Below, one piece after another: positions 1 to 7,527 of a stretch of 64,000 bases of DNA. Numbering within the stretch: the first letter of the stretch is position 1; every line of letters starts with the position of its first letter. The notes under the pieces were generated by a model. That model did no database searches. It saw only the letters and a list, made by a program, of their open reading frames with translations, and was not told the origin of the DNA. The translations under genes and the position numbers were made by a program. Origin of the DNA: Chitinophagaceae bacterium (GTDB lineage Bacteria > Bacteroidota > Bacteroidia > Chitinophagales > Chitinophagaceae); assembly GCA_016787085.1 (NCBI GenBank), contig JAEUVJ010000012.1, positions 1 through 64,000 of the forward strand, read 5' to 3'.

Positions 1-147
1 TCCACACAGGCTGCCAAGGCACACCTTAGCCTGGATATTGCCATGGGAAAGTTAAGAGGCCGTTTTCCTTCCGATGGTGAAAGTTTTATCCACGAATATG
101 CTTCTTACATGAAGCTGATGGCGGAGGAGATCAGGAAAATGAACTAG
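1..147 (+). CDS. C-terminal end of an unrecognised protein (partial)
   Basis: The window opens inside a reading frame that starts at base 1 and ends with TAG at 145-147, giving the last 48 residues of a protein. The tail is hydrophilic and looks helical, ending HEYASYMKLMAEEIRKMN. No family could be recognised from so short a piece, and the start lies outside the window. A second in-frame TAG follows immediately at 148-150. The next gene is on the opposite strand, so this is the end of its transcription unit. Confidence 0.6.
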   Translation, partial: STQAAKAHLSLDIAMGKLRGRFPSDGESFIHEYASYMKLMAEEIRKMN

Positions 148-235
148 TAGTATTTCCCCTTTTGCTTTTAAAACAGCTTGTATCTCAGTAAGTGCCTTTG
201 ACATATGAATTTGATTGTTGCAGGAATAGATACTT

Positions 236-265
236 ACAAAAAAGCCGGCTCATTCACGCCGGCTT
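236..265 (-). terminator. Intrinsic terminator of the 242-residue lipoprotein gene
   Basis: An 8-bp perfect stem (AAGCCGGC at 242-249 with GCCGGCTT at 258-265, 8-nt loop) is followed on the minus strand by a run of T. It lies about 30 bases past the stop of the minus-strand lipoprotein gene and may also serve the plus-strand gene ending at 147. Confidence 0.7.
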
Positions 266-296
266 AAAATAATTAAATCAGTTGATGGCAGGGTAA

Positions 297-1025
297 TTAT
301 TCGATATGGAAACTAACCAGTGTAGAGATTTGCTGGATCTTTAAAACTGGCATTCCCATAGGAGCTCTTTCCGAAATATATTTTACAACACCGAGGCCTG
401 GTTTCAGGTATACCTGGTCTTTGCGGGAGAAGGGGGCTTTCTTTTCAAACAACAGGCAATCGCCAAACTGGCCGGCGGGTGTATATATGTTCTCCTGCAT
501 TTTAACCGAGCGGCCAAAGGCAGCATTATCTTCAAAGCTGGTAAAATACTTTACTGAATCGCCGGGGAAGAGTCCATATTCTTTTTTGGCATCCCTGATC
601 GGGTCGGTGGCAAAAAGACGATATTCAGCGAGGAAGATGGCTGAGTCATTAGCATATATCAAATCTGGCAGACCGATATTGATATTCGTTTCCCACCAGA
701 TGAGCTGGTCGGTAACCGACTGGTATGTCTTGCTGAATTGCAGGGTATCCATTTTCACTTTTACAAAAACACCGTCATTAAAAACAGAATCTTCATATAC
801 CCAGTAGTTGCGGGTACTGAGTGGAATAATGCCACAATTTTTTTTAGAATAGTTGACAGAAACAATTTCACCATTCTCATAACTGCGACCGGTGGGGTTT
901 TCTGTCTGTGGAGTACAGGCTTCTTCTGGGACGGCAATATTTTCTTTATGACAGGAATATAATACAGTGCTTGCAATAAGCAGGGAAAGAATAGTTTGTT
1001 TCAAGGGGATACGTATTTGTTTCAT
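297..1025 (-). CDS. Putative lipoprotein of unknown function
   Basis: A 242-residue protein. I start it at the ATG at 1023-1025 because a signal peptide begins there (MKQIRIPLKQ, a hydrophobic stretch, then the lipobox LYSC with Cys25); nine further upstream codons would only lengthen the N-terminus. The mature part has alternating beta-like segments with many aromatic residues (YWVYEDSVF, QLIWWETN) and ends without a known domain. It should be a lipid-anchored envelope protein. It is a single-gene unit with its own terminator downstream. Proteins of this build are common in Bacteroidota next to secreted structural proteins, but I cannot assign a role. Confidence 0.75.
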   Translation of the reverse strand: MKQIRIPLKQTILSLLIASTVLYSCHKENIAVPEEACTPQTENPTGRSYENGEIVSVNYSKKNCGIIPLSTRNYWVYEDSVFNDGVFVKVKMDTLQFSKTYQSVTDQLIWWETNINIGLPDLIYANDSAIFLAEYRLFATDPIRDAKKEYGLFPGDSVKYFTSFEDNAAFGRSVKMQENIYTPAGQFGDCLLFEKKAPFSRKDQVYLKPGLGVVKYISERAPMGMPVLKIQQISTLVSFHIE

Positions 1026-1125
1026 CGGGACTGCAAAATAGAAAGCAGTCATTAAATCCCATAGCTTTTGAACGTATTTTTTCTAAGTATTTTACTCTTT
1101 CTACCGTAAAATTACCATTATAGGC

Positions 1126-1159
1126 AAAAAGAAGCCGGAGTCATCAGATCCCGGCTTCT
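1126..1159 (-). terminator. Intrinsic terminator of the dienelactone hydrolase gene
   Basis: A 9-bp stem (AGAAGCCGG at 1130-1138 with CCGGCTTCT at 1151-1159) with a 12-nt loop is followed on the minus strand by five T. It is placed just beyond the stop of the hydrolase gene. Confidence 0.75.
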
Positions 1160-1177
1160 CTTTATAGTAGGAAACAC

Positions 1178-1999
1178 TTATTTGAAAATGCTATTGAAGA
1201 ACTCTTTCATGTCTTTCCAGGAAGCAGAATCGGCGGCTGCATTGTAAGCAATCGGGATATTGAATTTTTGTCCCATAGCTGTTGCATTCGGGTTGGTGAA
1301 AGCATGGGTGGCGCTGTCATAGGCCTTGAACGTATATTTTGCCCCGATGGAATCCATTTGTTTTTTGAACTGGTCAACCTCTGTTTGTGGTACAAATGGA
1401 TCAACTGCACCATGGCAAACCAAAACCTGTGCTTTCAGCAGGTCTTTGTTAGCAGGTACCACATTCAGGTTGCCATGAAAACTAACCACGCCTTTCAGGT
1501 CATCGCCGAGTTTGGCCATATTTAATACTTGCGCACCGCCAAAGCAATAACCGATGGCTGCGATCTTCGTGGCATCTGTTTGGGTATAGGTTTTTAATTT
1601 CTCCAGGGCGGCATCAAATCTTCTTTTGGCCATTTCCGGGTTTTGATAAAATGGCATGGCCAGTTTGCCCGCAGAATCAGGATTGTCGGCCTGTGCCCCA
1701 TTTCCATACATATCTACCGCCATGGCGATATAACCCAGCTCTGCCAATTGTTTTGCACGACTACGGCTATAGTCATTTTGCCCCCACCATTCATGCACTA
1801 CAAGGACAGCGGGACGGGCACCCTCCATATTCTCATCATATACCACATACCCGTTCATGTTGATACTGTCACCTGTGTATGTAACCGTTTCTTCCTTTAA
1901 TTTGGGTTCTTTGAGTTCCATTTTTTTCTCTTCGTTTTTGCAGGAAGTGAATAATAATACCGCCATTGATACGGCAGGAAATAAGTGCTGAAGTTTCAT
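1178..1999 (-). CDS. Dienelactone hydrolase family lipoprotein
   Basis: A 273-residue alpha/beta hydrolase. The start at 1997-1999 places a lipoprotein signal at the N-terminus (MKLQHLFPAV, lipobox FTSC, Cys20); the open frame continues upstream to 2215 but that part is not signal-like and overlaps the neighbouring terminator. Family residues are all present: Glu70 in HEWWG, the nucleophile Cys152 in GYCFGG, Asp200 in GAVDPF and His232 in ATHAF. The dienelactone hydrolase family hydrolyses lactones and esters by a Cys-His-Asp triad; the natural substrate here is unknown. As a lipoprotein it would act in the periplasm or at the outer membrane, unlike the classic cytoplasmic enzyme of chloroaromatic breakdown. 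Confidence 0.88.
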   Translation of the reverse strand: MKLQHLFPAVSMAVLLFTSCKNEEKKMELKEPKLKEETVTYTGDSINMNGYVVYDENMEGARPAVLVVHEWWGQNDYSRSRAKQLAELGYIAMAVDMYGNGAQADNPDSAGKLAMPFYQNPEMAKRRFDAALEKLKTYTQTDATKIAAIGYCFGGAQVLNMAKLGDDLKGVVSFHGNLNVVPANKDLLKAQVLVCHGAVDPFVPQTEVDQFKKQMDSIGAKYTFKAYDSATHAFTNPNATAMGQKFNIPIAYNAAADSASWKDMKEFFNSIFK

Positions 2000-2066
2000 T
2001 GTGTTTTTTTTAAAAAGTTCAATCCAGTAACAGTGAAGTTCCTGAAAAGTTTTGGTACAGGCAAAA

Positions 2067-2092
2067 CGAAAACCCGGCAGATTGATGCCGGG
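2067..2092 (-). terminator. Terminator of the first head-GIN gene
   Basis: A 6-bp GC-rich stem (CCCGGC at 2073-2078, GCCGGG at 2087-2092, 8-nt loop) followed on the minus strand by TTTTCGTTTT. It lies just past the stop of the gene ending at 2118. Confidence 0.6.
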
Positions 2093-2117
2093 CTTTCCTT
2101 TTCGCAACCTATGTTTA

Positions 2118-2825
2118 TCACTCTTTAATGATTCGTCCATTTCCGCTGGTAGAGAAAGCAGTAGTGGGAGGGTTGCCCCTGTAATACACTCTTGCTTCAC
2201 CCGAGGCTTCTGCATAAATAGCTTGCAATGGGGCTACATATGCTTTGGCTGTACCGGAGGCGATTATATCAACTTCTGTTGCTGCTAATTCGTATGCATG
2301 TAACCTGGCATTTCCTGAAATATTTCCGTAAAGACTTTCTGTATTTCCGTTAAGCCTTAGAGATGATGCGCCGGATAATTCAATGTTGGCATTGATACCA
2401 GTTCCGTTGTTGTCTGCCGTTGAATTTCCGGAAAGTACATACCTGGTCACCGAGTTTTGCCCGGTAAAACCAGAAACCGTTGCTCCTGCATCTCCTGATA
2501 AGGAGAGAAAATTGAAGCTGGGAAGGGTGATGGTAAAATCAACCCGGTAGCGACCTCTTTTATAATTCTTATACTTTATTTCCAGCATATTGCCGTTGCC
2601 TACTGTTAAATCAAGATCGGCTAAGTCATTGCTACAGCCGGCTGCTTTTATGCTGAAATTATTGCCTTTAAGAATAGTTAATTTAAAAGTTTCTCCTGCC
2701 TTTATTTTTGAAAAGCCGGTAAGAGTAAAGGTTTGCTCGGCAGAGGAAGGGCATTCTCTTTTCTCTTTATCACAGGCAGTAAATAATAAAGCAGTAAGTC
2801 CTGCCAGTAAAATGATCTTTTTCAT
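2118..2825 (-). CDS. Head-GIN domain (DUF2807) lipoprotein, copy 1
   Basis: A 235-residue lipoprotein (signal peptide with lipobox FTAC, Cys18) followed by one DUF2807 beta-solenoid-like domain: repeating Ser/Gly/Asn-rich strands such as LSGNSTADN, SGASSLRLNG and SGNARLHAY, and the conserved ending YYRGNPP. The family is widespread in Bacteroidota, is called a putative autotransporter-adhesin head domain, and has no proven function. It is a clear paralogue of the protein at 32314-33018 (same length, near-identical start of the mature part, EKRECP) and a more distant relative of that at 52856-53587. A 24-base element about 90 bases upstream (2916-2939) is shared exactly with the copy at 32314-33018. 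Confidence 0.88.
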   Translation of the reverse strand: MKKIILLAGLTALLFTACDKEKRECPSSAEQTFTLTGFSKIKAGETFKLTILKGNNFSIKAAGCSNDLADLDLTVGNGNMLEIKYKNYKRGRYRVDFTITLPSFNFLSLSGDAGATVSGFTGQNSVTRYVLSGNSTADNNGTGINANIELSGASSLRLNGNTESLYGNISGNARLHAYELAATEVDIIASGTAKAYVAPLQAIYAEASGEARVYYRGNPPTTAFSTSGNGRIIKE

Positions 2826-2915
2826 AAAAGAAGGTTTAAGGTTTATGATCTTTGAACAGGTTGCGAATATATTTTCAACGAGGTGATTGTACAGGTAGCG
2901 AATGATGAATGGAGA

Positions 2916-2939
2916 TGATTGTTAAAAAGAATTAAGAAA
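2916..2939 (-). promoter_or_regulatory. 24-base upstream element shared by two head-GIN genes
   Basis: The 24 bases here are identical to 33111-33134. Both copies lie 91-93 bases upstream of a head-GIN (DUF2807) start codon and in the same orientation, while the surrounding leader is not conserved. On the coding strand the core reads TTAATTCTTTTTAACAATC. It does not match the TAnnTTTG housekeeping promoter, so it may be an operator or an alternative-sigma promoter; this is inference from conservation only. Confidence 0.5.
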
Positions 2940-3057
2940 GGGCCATTATTGACAATCCTGATATTAACAAATATAGGTATCAGTAAAGGACAGCTCCGGC
3001 TAATTTTTAATTTATTTCCAGCCAATTCTGTAATTTCCCTGTTACCAATTAACTAGA

Positions 3058-4305
3058 ATGAATGTAATGAAAAGATATCGCAGGCCATTCATCGTGATAG
3101 GCGCCATCGTTCTCTGTGGGTTTCTGCTAACGCAATGTGTGAATAATGAAAAGGAAGAAATAGCCAAAAAAGAAATTGCAAAATTTCCCCAGTTTGCTGG
3201 TTCTGCCAGCTGTGCAAGCTGCCACAAGGATATTTATGAAAAGCACAAGCAAACAGGTCACTACCTTACTTCCAGGCCTGCGGAAGAAAAATATATTAAG
3301 GGTAGTTTTGAAAAAGGGAAGAATTTTTATGCATACACCCCTTCTATAGTGCTGGCTATGGAACAAAGGGACAGCCATTTTTACCAGGTTGTTTATTTTA
3401 AAGGGGAAGAGAAAAAAGCCATGCGGTTTGATATTGTTACCGGTTCCGGGGCAAAGGGGCAATCATTCATGACCTGGCGGGGCAATAAACTATTTCAACT
3501 TCCGATCACTTATTTCACCAATGCAGCGCAATGGTCTAATAGTCCCGGCTTTCCTTCCGACCGGGTTATGATCGACCGGCCCATTACTTCGCGGTGCATG
3601 GAATGTCATGTAACTTTTGCAGAAAGAATATCTGAAGATGCAAAGGAACCAGAAGAGTTTTCAAAAACCAATATCATATATGGGATCGACTGTGAAAAAT
3701 GTCATGGACCTGCTGCTGAGCATGTGACATTTCAGACCAAAAATCCGCAGGAGAAAAAGGGGAAATATATTTTAAACCCGGCATCCATGTCACGACAGCA
3801 AAATCTTGATCTCTGTGCGTTATGTCATGGCGGGAATATTCACAAGACAAAGCCGGTGTTTTCTTATGCAGCCGGTGAGACATTGACGGATTACTTTACT
3901 ATTGATACATTGAGTGAACTGGCTGTCAATACCGGCAATGTGGATGTACATGGAAACCAGCTGGGATTATTGAAGAAAAGTAAATGTTTCCGCATGGGTG
4001 AAACTATGACCTGTAATACCTGTCACAACTCTCATGAGAACCAGCGGGGCAATAAAGTCCTTTTTTCACAAAAATGCATGAGTTGCCATACTGTGGCACA
4101 TAAAAATTTCTGTAAAATTGATACCACTAAATATGCGGGGATGCATCAAAACTGTATTGATTGCCATATGCCGGCTAAATTGTCCATGTCTATTGCAGTG
4201 ATGTTGCCGGGGCAGGATGTGCCTGCAGCAGCCCTGGTACGTTCACATTTTATCAGCATCTACCCGGAAGAAACGAAAAAGTTTATCCCCTTGCGTTTAA
4301 AATAA
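3058..4305 (+). CDS. Heptaheme cytochrome c lipoprotein (cytochrome c554-like)
   Basis: A 415-residue protein with seven CXXCH heme-binding motifs, starting near residues 52, 180, 212, 253, 319, 340 and 366 (CASCH, CMECH, CEKCH, CALCH, CNTCH, CMSCH, CIDCH). The N-terminus has one hydrophobic segment followed by LTQC (Cys27), so the protein is probably a lipoprotein anchored in the envelope. Start at 3058 or the ATG at 3067. Such cytochromes carry electrons in periplasmic respiratory or detoxifying reactions; the first block (AGSASCASCH...GHYLTSRP) resembles the cytochrome c554 group. The gene stands alone, facing away from the head-GIN gene, and ends at a strong bidirectional hairpin. No partner oxidase or reductase is next to it. 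Confidence 0.85.
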   Translation: MNVMKRYRRPFIVIGAIVLCGFLLTQCVNNEKEEIAKKEIAKFPQFAGSASCASCHKDIYEKHKQTGHYLTSRPAEEKYIKGSFEKGKNFYAYTPSIVLAMEQRDSHFYQVVYFKGEEKKAMRFDIVTGSGAKGQSFMTWRGNKLFQLPITYFTNAAQWSNSPGFPSDRVMIDRPITSRCMECHVTFAERISEDAKEPEEFSKTNIIYGIDCEKCHGPAAEHVTFQTKNPQEKKGKYILNPASMSRQQNLDLCALCHGGNIHKTKPVFSYAAGETLTDYFTIDTLSELAVNTGNVDVHGNQLGLLKKSKCFRMGETMTCNTCHNSHENQRGNKVLFSQKCMSCHTVAHKNFCKIDTTKYAGMHQNCIDCHMPAKLSMSIAVMLPGQDVPAAALVRSHFISIYPEETKKFIPLRLK

Positions 4306-4307
4306 AA

Positions 4308-4327
4308 AAACCGGCCTATGCCGGTTT
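4308..4327. terminator. Bidirectional terminator between convergent genes
   Basis: An 8-bp perfect stem (AAACCGGC at 4308-4315, GCCGGTTT at 4320-4327) with the 4-nt loop CTAT, rich in A on one side and T on the other. It sits directly after the cytochrome stop (4305) and downstream of the small membrane protein read from the other strand. Confidence 0.8.
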
Positions 4328-4354
4328 CAAATCAATTCAGACTTCAATAGTTAA

Positions 4355-4468
4355 TTATCCGAAGTAGATAGCCAGGAAAGTAGCTACACCGGTGAGAAGG
4401 AAAATGCCGCCAACAACGATAGTCGCCATTACATTTTCATTCTTCATTAATGTGTTGATCTTTTTCAT
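4355..4468 (-). CDS. 37-residue single-span membrane protein
   Basis: The longer open frame (to 4579) contains a compact 37-residue protein starting at the ATG at 4466-4468: a basic N-terminus (MKKINTLMKNEN), then one membrane span (MATIVVGGIFLLTGVATFL) and only a few residues after it. The upstream part is not protein-like, so I place the start here. Orientation is predicted N-in by the positive charges. It is a single-gene unit closed by the shared hairpin at 4308-4327. No family is recognised; possible roles include a small regulatory subunit of a membrane complex, but nothing in the context supports one. Confidence 0.5.
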   Translation of the reverse strand: MKKINTLMKNENVMATIVVGGIFLLTGVATFLAIYFG

Positions 4469-4745
4469 GCACAAAAGTTTTAAGGTTTCGGAAAACGGAT
4501 GAAGGATCCCAGAGGAATAATGGAGAATACGAAACAGTATTTCTTTTGTGATTTTTACAGAGGAACGTGAAGAATGCAAACGTACATCATTCTGCTATAC
4601 CAATCAAGTGTATTCATCAAAGCTTTGTTATTATTAGCGGCAAGCAATAAGAGCACTTGTATAAATAGTTAGTTTTTAACTGTTTCAGTGAAGAATAAAG
4701 CGGCATAGGAAATTTACGATTCTCTAAAAAAATTGAGATTGTTTA

Positions 4746-5147
4746 TCAAGGCTTGTATTCAATATCCCTTGCGGTAAACCAGTGCAGGGAATCATTGTTC
4801 GGGTCGCCATTGTAATTAATGGTGATCTCTTCACCGGGGTTAATATCCCGCAGGGCAAAAAAGGTAATGGTTTTCGCTTCCCGGTCGATCATATGATGTG
4901 CATTGCAGGGGAATGCATGGTTATAGATCGAGCCAAATCCCATGGCCACCGACAGAATGTTTTCTTCTTTGTTCAGAAAGAAACAATAGTTAACCACATG
5001 CGTGGAGGTGACTGCGTCAAAATCTTCAGCCGGTATCTCGATCAACGGACATTCTTCTATCAGATCGTTTTCCTGGATAGAGGTACTGCTGAAAACGCCC
5101 CTTCCTTTACCTTTTATTTCTTTGATATATAAAGAGGGTCTTGTCAT
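4746..5147 (-). CDS. Small SET-domain protein-lysine methyltransferase, second of a tandem pair
   Basis: A 133-residue protein made of little more than a SET domain. Motifs in order: GKGRGVFSS near residue 13 (the GxG AdoMet loop), GSIYNHAFPCNAHH near residue 72 (the NH..PN motif), and the C-terminal INPGEEITINYNG, which includes the catalytic-type Tyr. SET enzymes transfer methyl groups from S-adenosylmethionine to lysine side chains of proteins. There is no signal peptide, so it is cytoplasmic. The gene starts 3 bases after the stop of a second SET gene (5151-5561), so the two are co-transcribed. The two proteins are clearly related but diverged. The target protein is unknown. Confidence 0.82.
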   Translation of the reverse strand: MTRPSLYIKEIKGKGRGVFSSTSIQENDLIEECPLIEIPAEDFDAVTSTHVVNYCFFLNKEENILSVAMGFGSIYNHAFPCNAHHMIDREAKTITFFALRDINPGEEITINYNGDPNNDSLHWFTARDIEYKP

Positions 5148-5150
5148 GGG

Positions 5151-5561
5151 TTAGAAATTTACCGGTGAACAGTCATCATGCCTGCCATTGTAATTGATGA
5201 AGATCTCTTCCCCGGCTTTGATGATTTGCACGGCTTTGATATCAATGATCTGTTTATCCAGGTTAATGCTATACATGGCGTTGGAAGGAGCTGTATGATT
5301 GTAGATTGAACTGTATCCAAGCCCTATCACAACCTTTATTTTCTCATTTTTTACCAGGAAATAGTAATGATAAAGGGAAGTGTTTTTCAGCAGATCATCT
5401 TCGTTATTGCTGATTGGAATCAGCGGGGCCGTTTCAATATGTTCTCCTGCTTTAATATCCCTGGTTGAAAATACACCACGGCCATGGACCGCACTTGCCG
5501 CCACATACAAATGCCCGGGTTGCTTTATGGACGTTTTTTTGAAGAAATCGCTGAGTTTCAT
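5151..5561 (-). CDS. Small SET-domain protein-lysine methyltransferase, first of a tandem pair
   Basis: A 136-residue protein starting at the ATG at 5559-5561 (MKLSDFFKKTSIKQ); upstream codons run into a hairpin and do not look coding. SET motifs: AVHGRGVFSTRDIKAGE near residue 24, YSSIYNHTAPSNAMYS near residue 82, and IIKAGEEIFINYNGRHDD near the C-terminus. The short basic N-terminal extension is absent from its downstream partner (4746-5147), 3 bases away. Both lack pre-SET or post-SET zinc clusters. Bacterial SET proteins are uncommon and, where studied (for example in Chlamydia), can methylate histone-like proteins. The leader carries an 11-bp inverted repeat (5575-5605) that also faces the divergent gene at 5640. 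Confidence 0.82.
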   Translation of the reverse strand: MKLSDFFKKTSIKQPGHLYVAASAVHGRGVFSTRDIKAGEHIETAPLIPISNNEDDLLKNTSLYHYYFLVKNEKIKVVIGLGYSSIYNHTAPSNAMYSINLDKQIIDIKAVQIIKAGEEIFINYNGRHDDCSPVNF

Positions 5562-5574
5562 GATCAAAAAATAT

Positions 5575-5605
5575 CCCCCTAAAGTGGGATAGGGCACTTT
5601 GGGGG
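5575..5605. promoter_or_regulatory. Inverted repeat in the divergent SET / 5640 intergenic region
   Basis: CCCCC-T-AAAGTG (5575-5586) is mirrored by CACTTTGGGGG (5595-5605): 11 paired bases with one bulged T and an 8-nt centre. It lies 14 bases upstream of the SET start and 35 bases before the divergent start at 5640. It could be an operator for both genes or a leader hairpin of the SET mRNA. Confidence 0.5.
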
Positions 5606-5639
5606 TTCGCCGTAAATTTAGGAACTAAAATAAATTGAA

Positions 5640-5984
5640 ATGAAAAAACTGTTTGCCACACTTTCATCTTTGCTGCTCATTATGGGCCTGAAAGCACAGA
5701 CCACAGTTACTGCCAAAAAAGAAACAACACCCCAGGTGAAGCCGGTAACAGGGCAGGTTCCTGTGGTGAAACCCGGGGTGACAATGAAAGAAGGTAATAA
5801 TACGATCAAAGCCGGTACACTTGTTACCGATTCATTAAAGGCAGGTATCAAGCAAACTGCTATTAAGCATGAAGGTATCAAGCAAACCACCATCAAACAA
5901 ACTGTGCCGGTTAAGCAACAAGCCACACAGATCAAGTTTGACAACCAGGTCAAGCCACATAAGGATGCGCCTATCAAGAAGTAA
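5640..5984 (+). CDS. Small secreted Lys/Thr/Val-rich protein
   Basis: A 114-residue protein with a clear signal peptide (MKKLFATLSSLLLIMGLKAQ, cut after Ala-Gln) and a mature part of low complexity rich in Lys, Thr, Val and Gln. The middle repeats the phrase GIKQT (AGIKQTAIKH, EGIKQTTIKQT), mirrored at DNA level by two copies of GGTATCAAGCAAAC. No fold or family is apparent; it may be unstructured and cell-surface or periplasmic. It is transcribed away from the SET pair across a 78-base shared promoter region and ends at a strong terminator. Confidence 0.65.
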   Translation: MKKLFATLSSLLLIMGLKAQTTVTAKKETTPQVKPVTGQVPVVKPGVTMKEGNNTIKAGTLVTDSLKAGIKQTAIKHEGIKQTTIKQTVPVKQQATQIKFDNQVKPHKDAPIKK

Positions 5985-6012
5985 ATAACCGCAGTGCTTG
6001 TAAAGATATAAG

Positions 6013-6054
6013 GATACCAGGGAGCTATCACATATAGCCCCTGGTATCACTTTT
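6013..6054 (+). terminator. Strong terminator of the small secreted protein gene
   Basis: A long hairpin: 10 bp (GATACCAGGG at 6013-6022 with CCCTGGTATC at 6039-6048) continued by 5 bp (GCTAT with ATAGC) across a one-base bulge, followed by ACTTTTATAAAT. Confidence 0.8.
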
Positions 6055-6230
6055 ATAAATAAAAGCCCTTTTTCCCATTTTAAAACGTACCTTCGTGTCT
6101 CTGTATGTTATTCCTACACTTAGTTTGACTTGTTCCTCATTTCAGATATCGTGACGGCTTAATGTAAGGCAGGTAAAGTATCATCTTGTTTTGATAGCCT
6201 TACCACATTATTTTATCAAATTTTATACAA

Positions 6231-7490
6231 TTGTCATTTAACAATTTATCGCTCATTGAGCCTGTATTAAAGGCACTGAGCAACGAAGGCTATACAACGC
6301 CTACACCCATTCAGCAAAAATCTATTCCTGTCATTCTGCAACATAAAGACCTGTTAGGTTGTGCCCAGACCGGTACCGGGAAGACAGCTGCGTTTGCGAT
6401 ACCCATTTTGCAATTAATGCACCAGGAGCAACAGGGAAACACCAATAATCGCCGAAATATTAAAGTATTGGTCTTAACGCCTACACGGGAACTGGCTATC
6501 CAGATCGAAGAGAGTTTCAGGGCTTATGGCAAGTATCTTGATCTCCGGCACCTGGTGATCTTTGGCGGTGTGTCGCAACATAACCAGGTAAATGCTTTGC
6601 GTCGCGGCGTTGATATTTTAATAGCAACTCCCGGTCGTTTACTTGACCTGATGAACCAGAACCTTCTTTCATTACGGGATATTAAATTCTTTGTACTGGA
6701 TGAAGCCGACCGGATGCTGGACATGGGTTTTGTACACGATGTAAAAAGGATCATTGCCAAATTGCCTGCGCAACGCCAGACATTATTCTTTTCAGCCACG
6801 ATGCCACCGGAGATACAACAACTGGCGAATGTATTATTAAAAAACCCGGTTAAAGTAGAAGTGGCACCGGTGTCATCCACGGCGGATACGATACAACAGG
6901 AATTATATTACACAGGAAAAGAGCATAAACGTTCTTTACTGATTCACCTGCTGCAAGATGCTACGATAAAGAATGCACTTGTTTTTGCAAGGACGAAGCA
7001 TGGAGCTGATAAGATCGCCAAGGACCTGAACCGGTCAGGAATTAATGCGGATGCTATTCATGGTAATAAGTCGCAGAATGCAAGGCAGAATGCGCTACAG
7101 AATTTCAAAGCGAAAACTACAAGAATTCTTGTTGCTACTGATATTGCTGCCCGGGGTATCGATATTGATGAGCTGACGCATGTGATCAATTACGAACTAC
7201 CGAATGTACCAGAGACCTATGTGCATCGTATCGGCAGAACAGGAAGAGCAGGCGCCAGCGGGATTGCCATTTCCTTTTGTGACCATGAAGAAAGAGTATA
7301 CCTGAAAGATATTCAGAAACTGATCGCTAAACAGATACCGGTTGTGCAAGATCATCCTTTTACGATGACTACGACGGTAACAACAGAGACGACAAGACCA
7401 GCACTCCGAAAACCGGTACGGCATGGCCAGCAACAGGGTAGTGGTCAAAAAAGACAATATGGAAGATCTTTTTCCACGAGAACAGCCTGA
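6231..7490 (+). CDS. rhlE: DEAD-box ATP-dependent RNA helicase, RhlE type
   Basis: A 419-residue helicase. Motifs in order: Q-motif region [11 protein letters not shown]...[11 protein letters not shown], Walker A AQTGTGKT near residue 45, [21 protein letters not shown] near residue 157, [14 protein letters not shown], and [10 protein letters not shown] near 330. The C-terminal 50 residues are basic and low complexity, as is typical for RNA binding. It unwinds RNA duplexes using ATP and takes part in ribosome assembly or mRNA decay in the cytoplasm. The start is a TTG at 6231: the family sequence begins exactly at [11 protein letters not shown] and there is no closer ATG. The 180-base upstream gap holds no other gene. 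Confidence 0.93.
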   Translation: MSFNNLSLIEPVLKALSNEGYTTPTPIQQKSIPVILQHKDLLGCAQTGTGKTAAFAIPILQLMHQEQQGNTNNRRNIKVLVLTPTRELAIQIEESFRAYGKYLDLRHLVIFGGVSQHNQVNALRRGVDILIATPGRLLDLMNQNLLSLRDIKFFVLDEADRMLDMGFVHDVKRIIAKLPAQRQTLFFSATMPPEIQQLANVLLKNPVKVEVAPVSSTADTIQQELYYTGKEHKRSLLIHLLQDATIKNALVFARTKHGADKIAKDLNRSGINADAIHGNKSQNARQNALQNFKAKTTRILVATDIAARGIDIDELTHVINYELPNVPETYVHRIGRTGRAGASGIAISFCDHEERVYLKDIQKLIAKQIPVVQDHPFTMTTTVTTETTRPALRKPVRHGQQQGSGQKRQYGRSFSTRTA

Positions 7491-7497
7491 TAATGTA

Positions 7498-7527
7498 TTA
7501 ACTGCAGTCAGTAATGGCTGCAGTTAA
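7498..7527. terminator. Hairpin between convergent helicase and 7524 genes
   Basis: A 10-bp perfect stem (TTAACTGCAG at 7498-7507, CTGCAGTTAA at 7518-7527) with a 10-nt loop. It begins just after the helicase stop and overlaps the stop codon of the minus-strand gene. There is no long T run, so termination strength is uncertain. Confidence 0.55.

Noticed and set aside
421..807. A 128-codon open frame on the plus strand opposite the first lipoprotein
   Set aside because: Antisense to a gene with signal peptide, lipobox and terminator; product has no recognisable feature.
1178..2215. Longer start for the dienelactone hydrolase at 2215
   Set aside because: The extra 72 codons overlap the neighbouring gene end and its terminator and put the lipoprotein signal in the middle of the protein.
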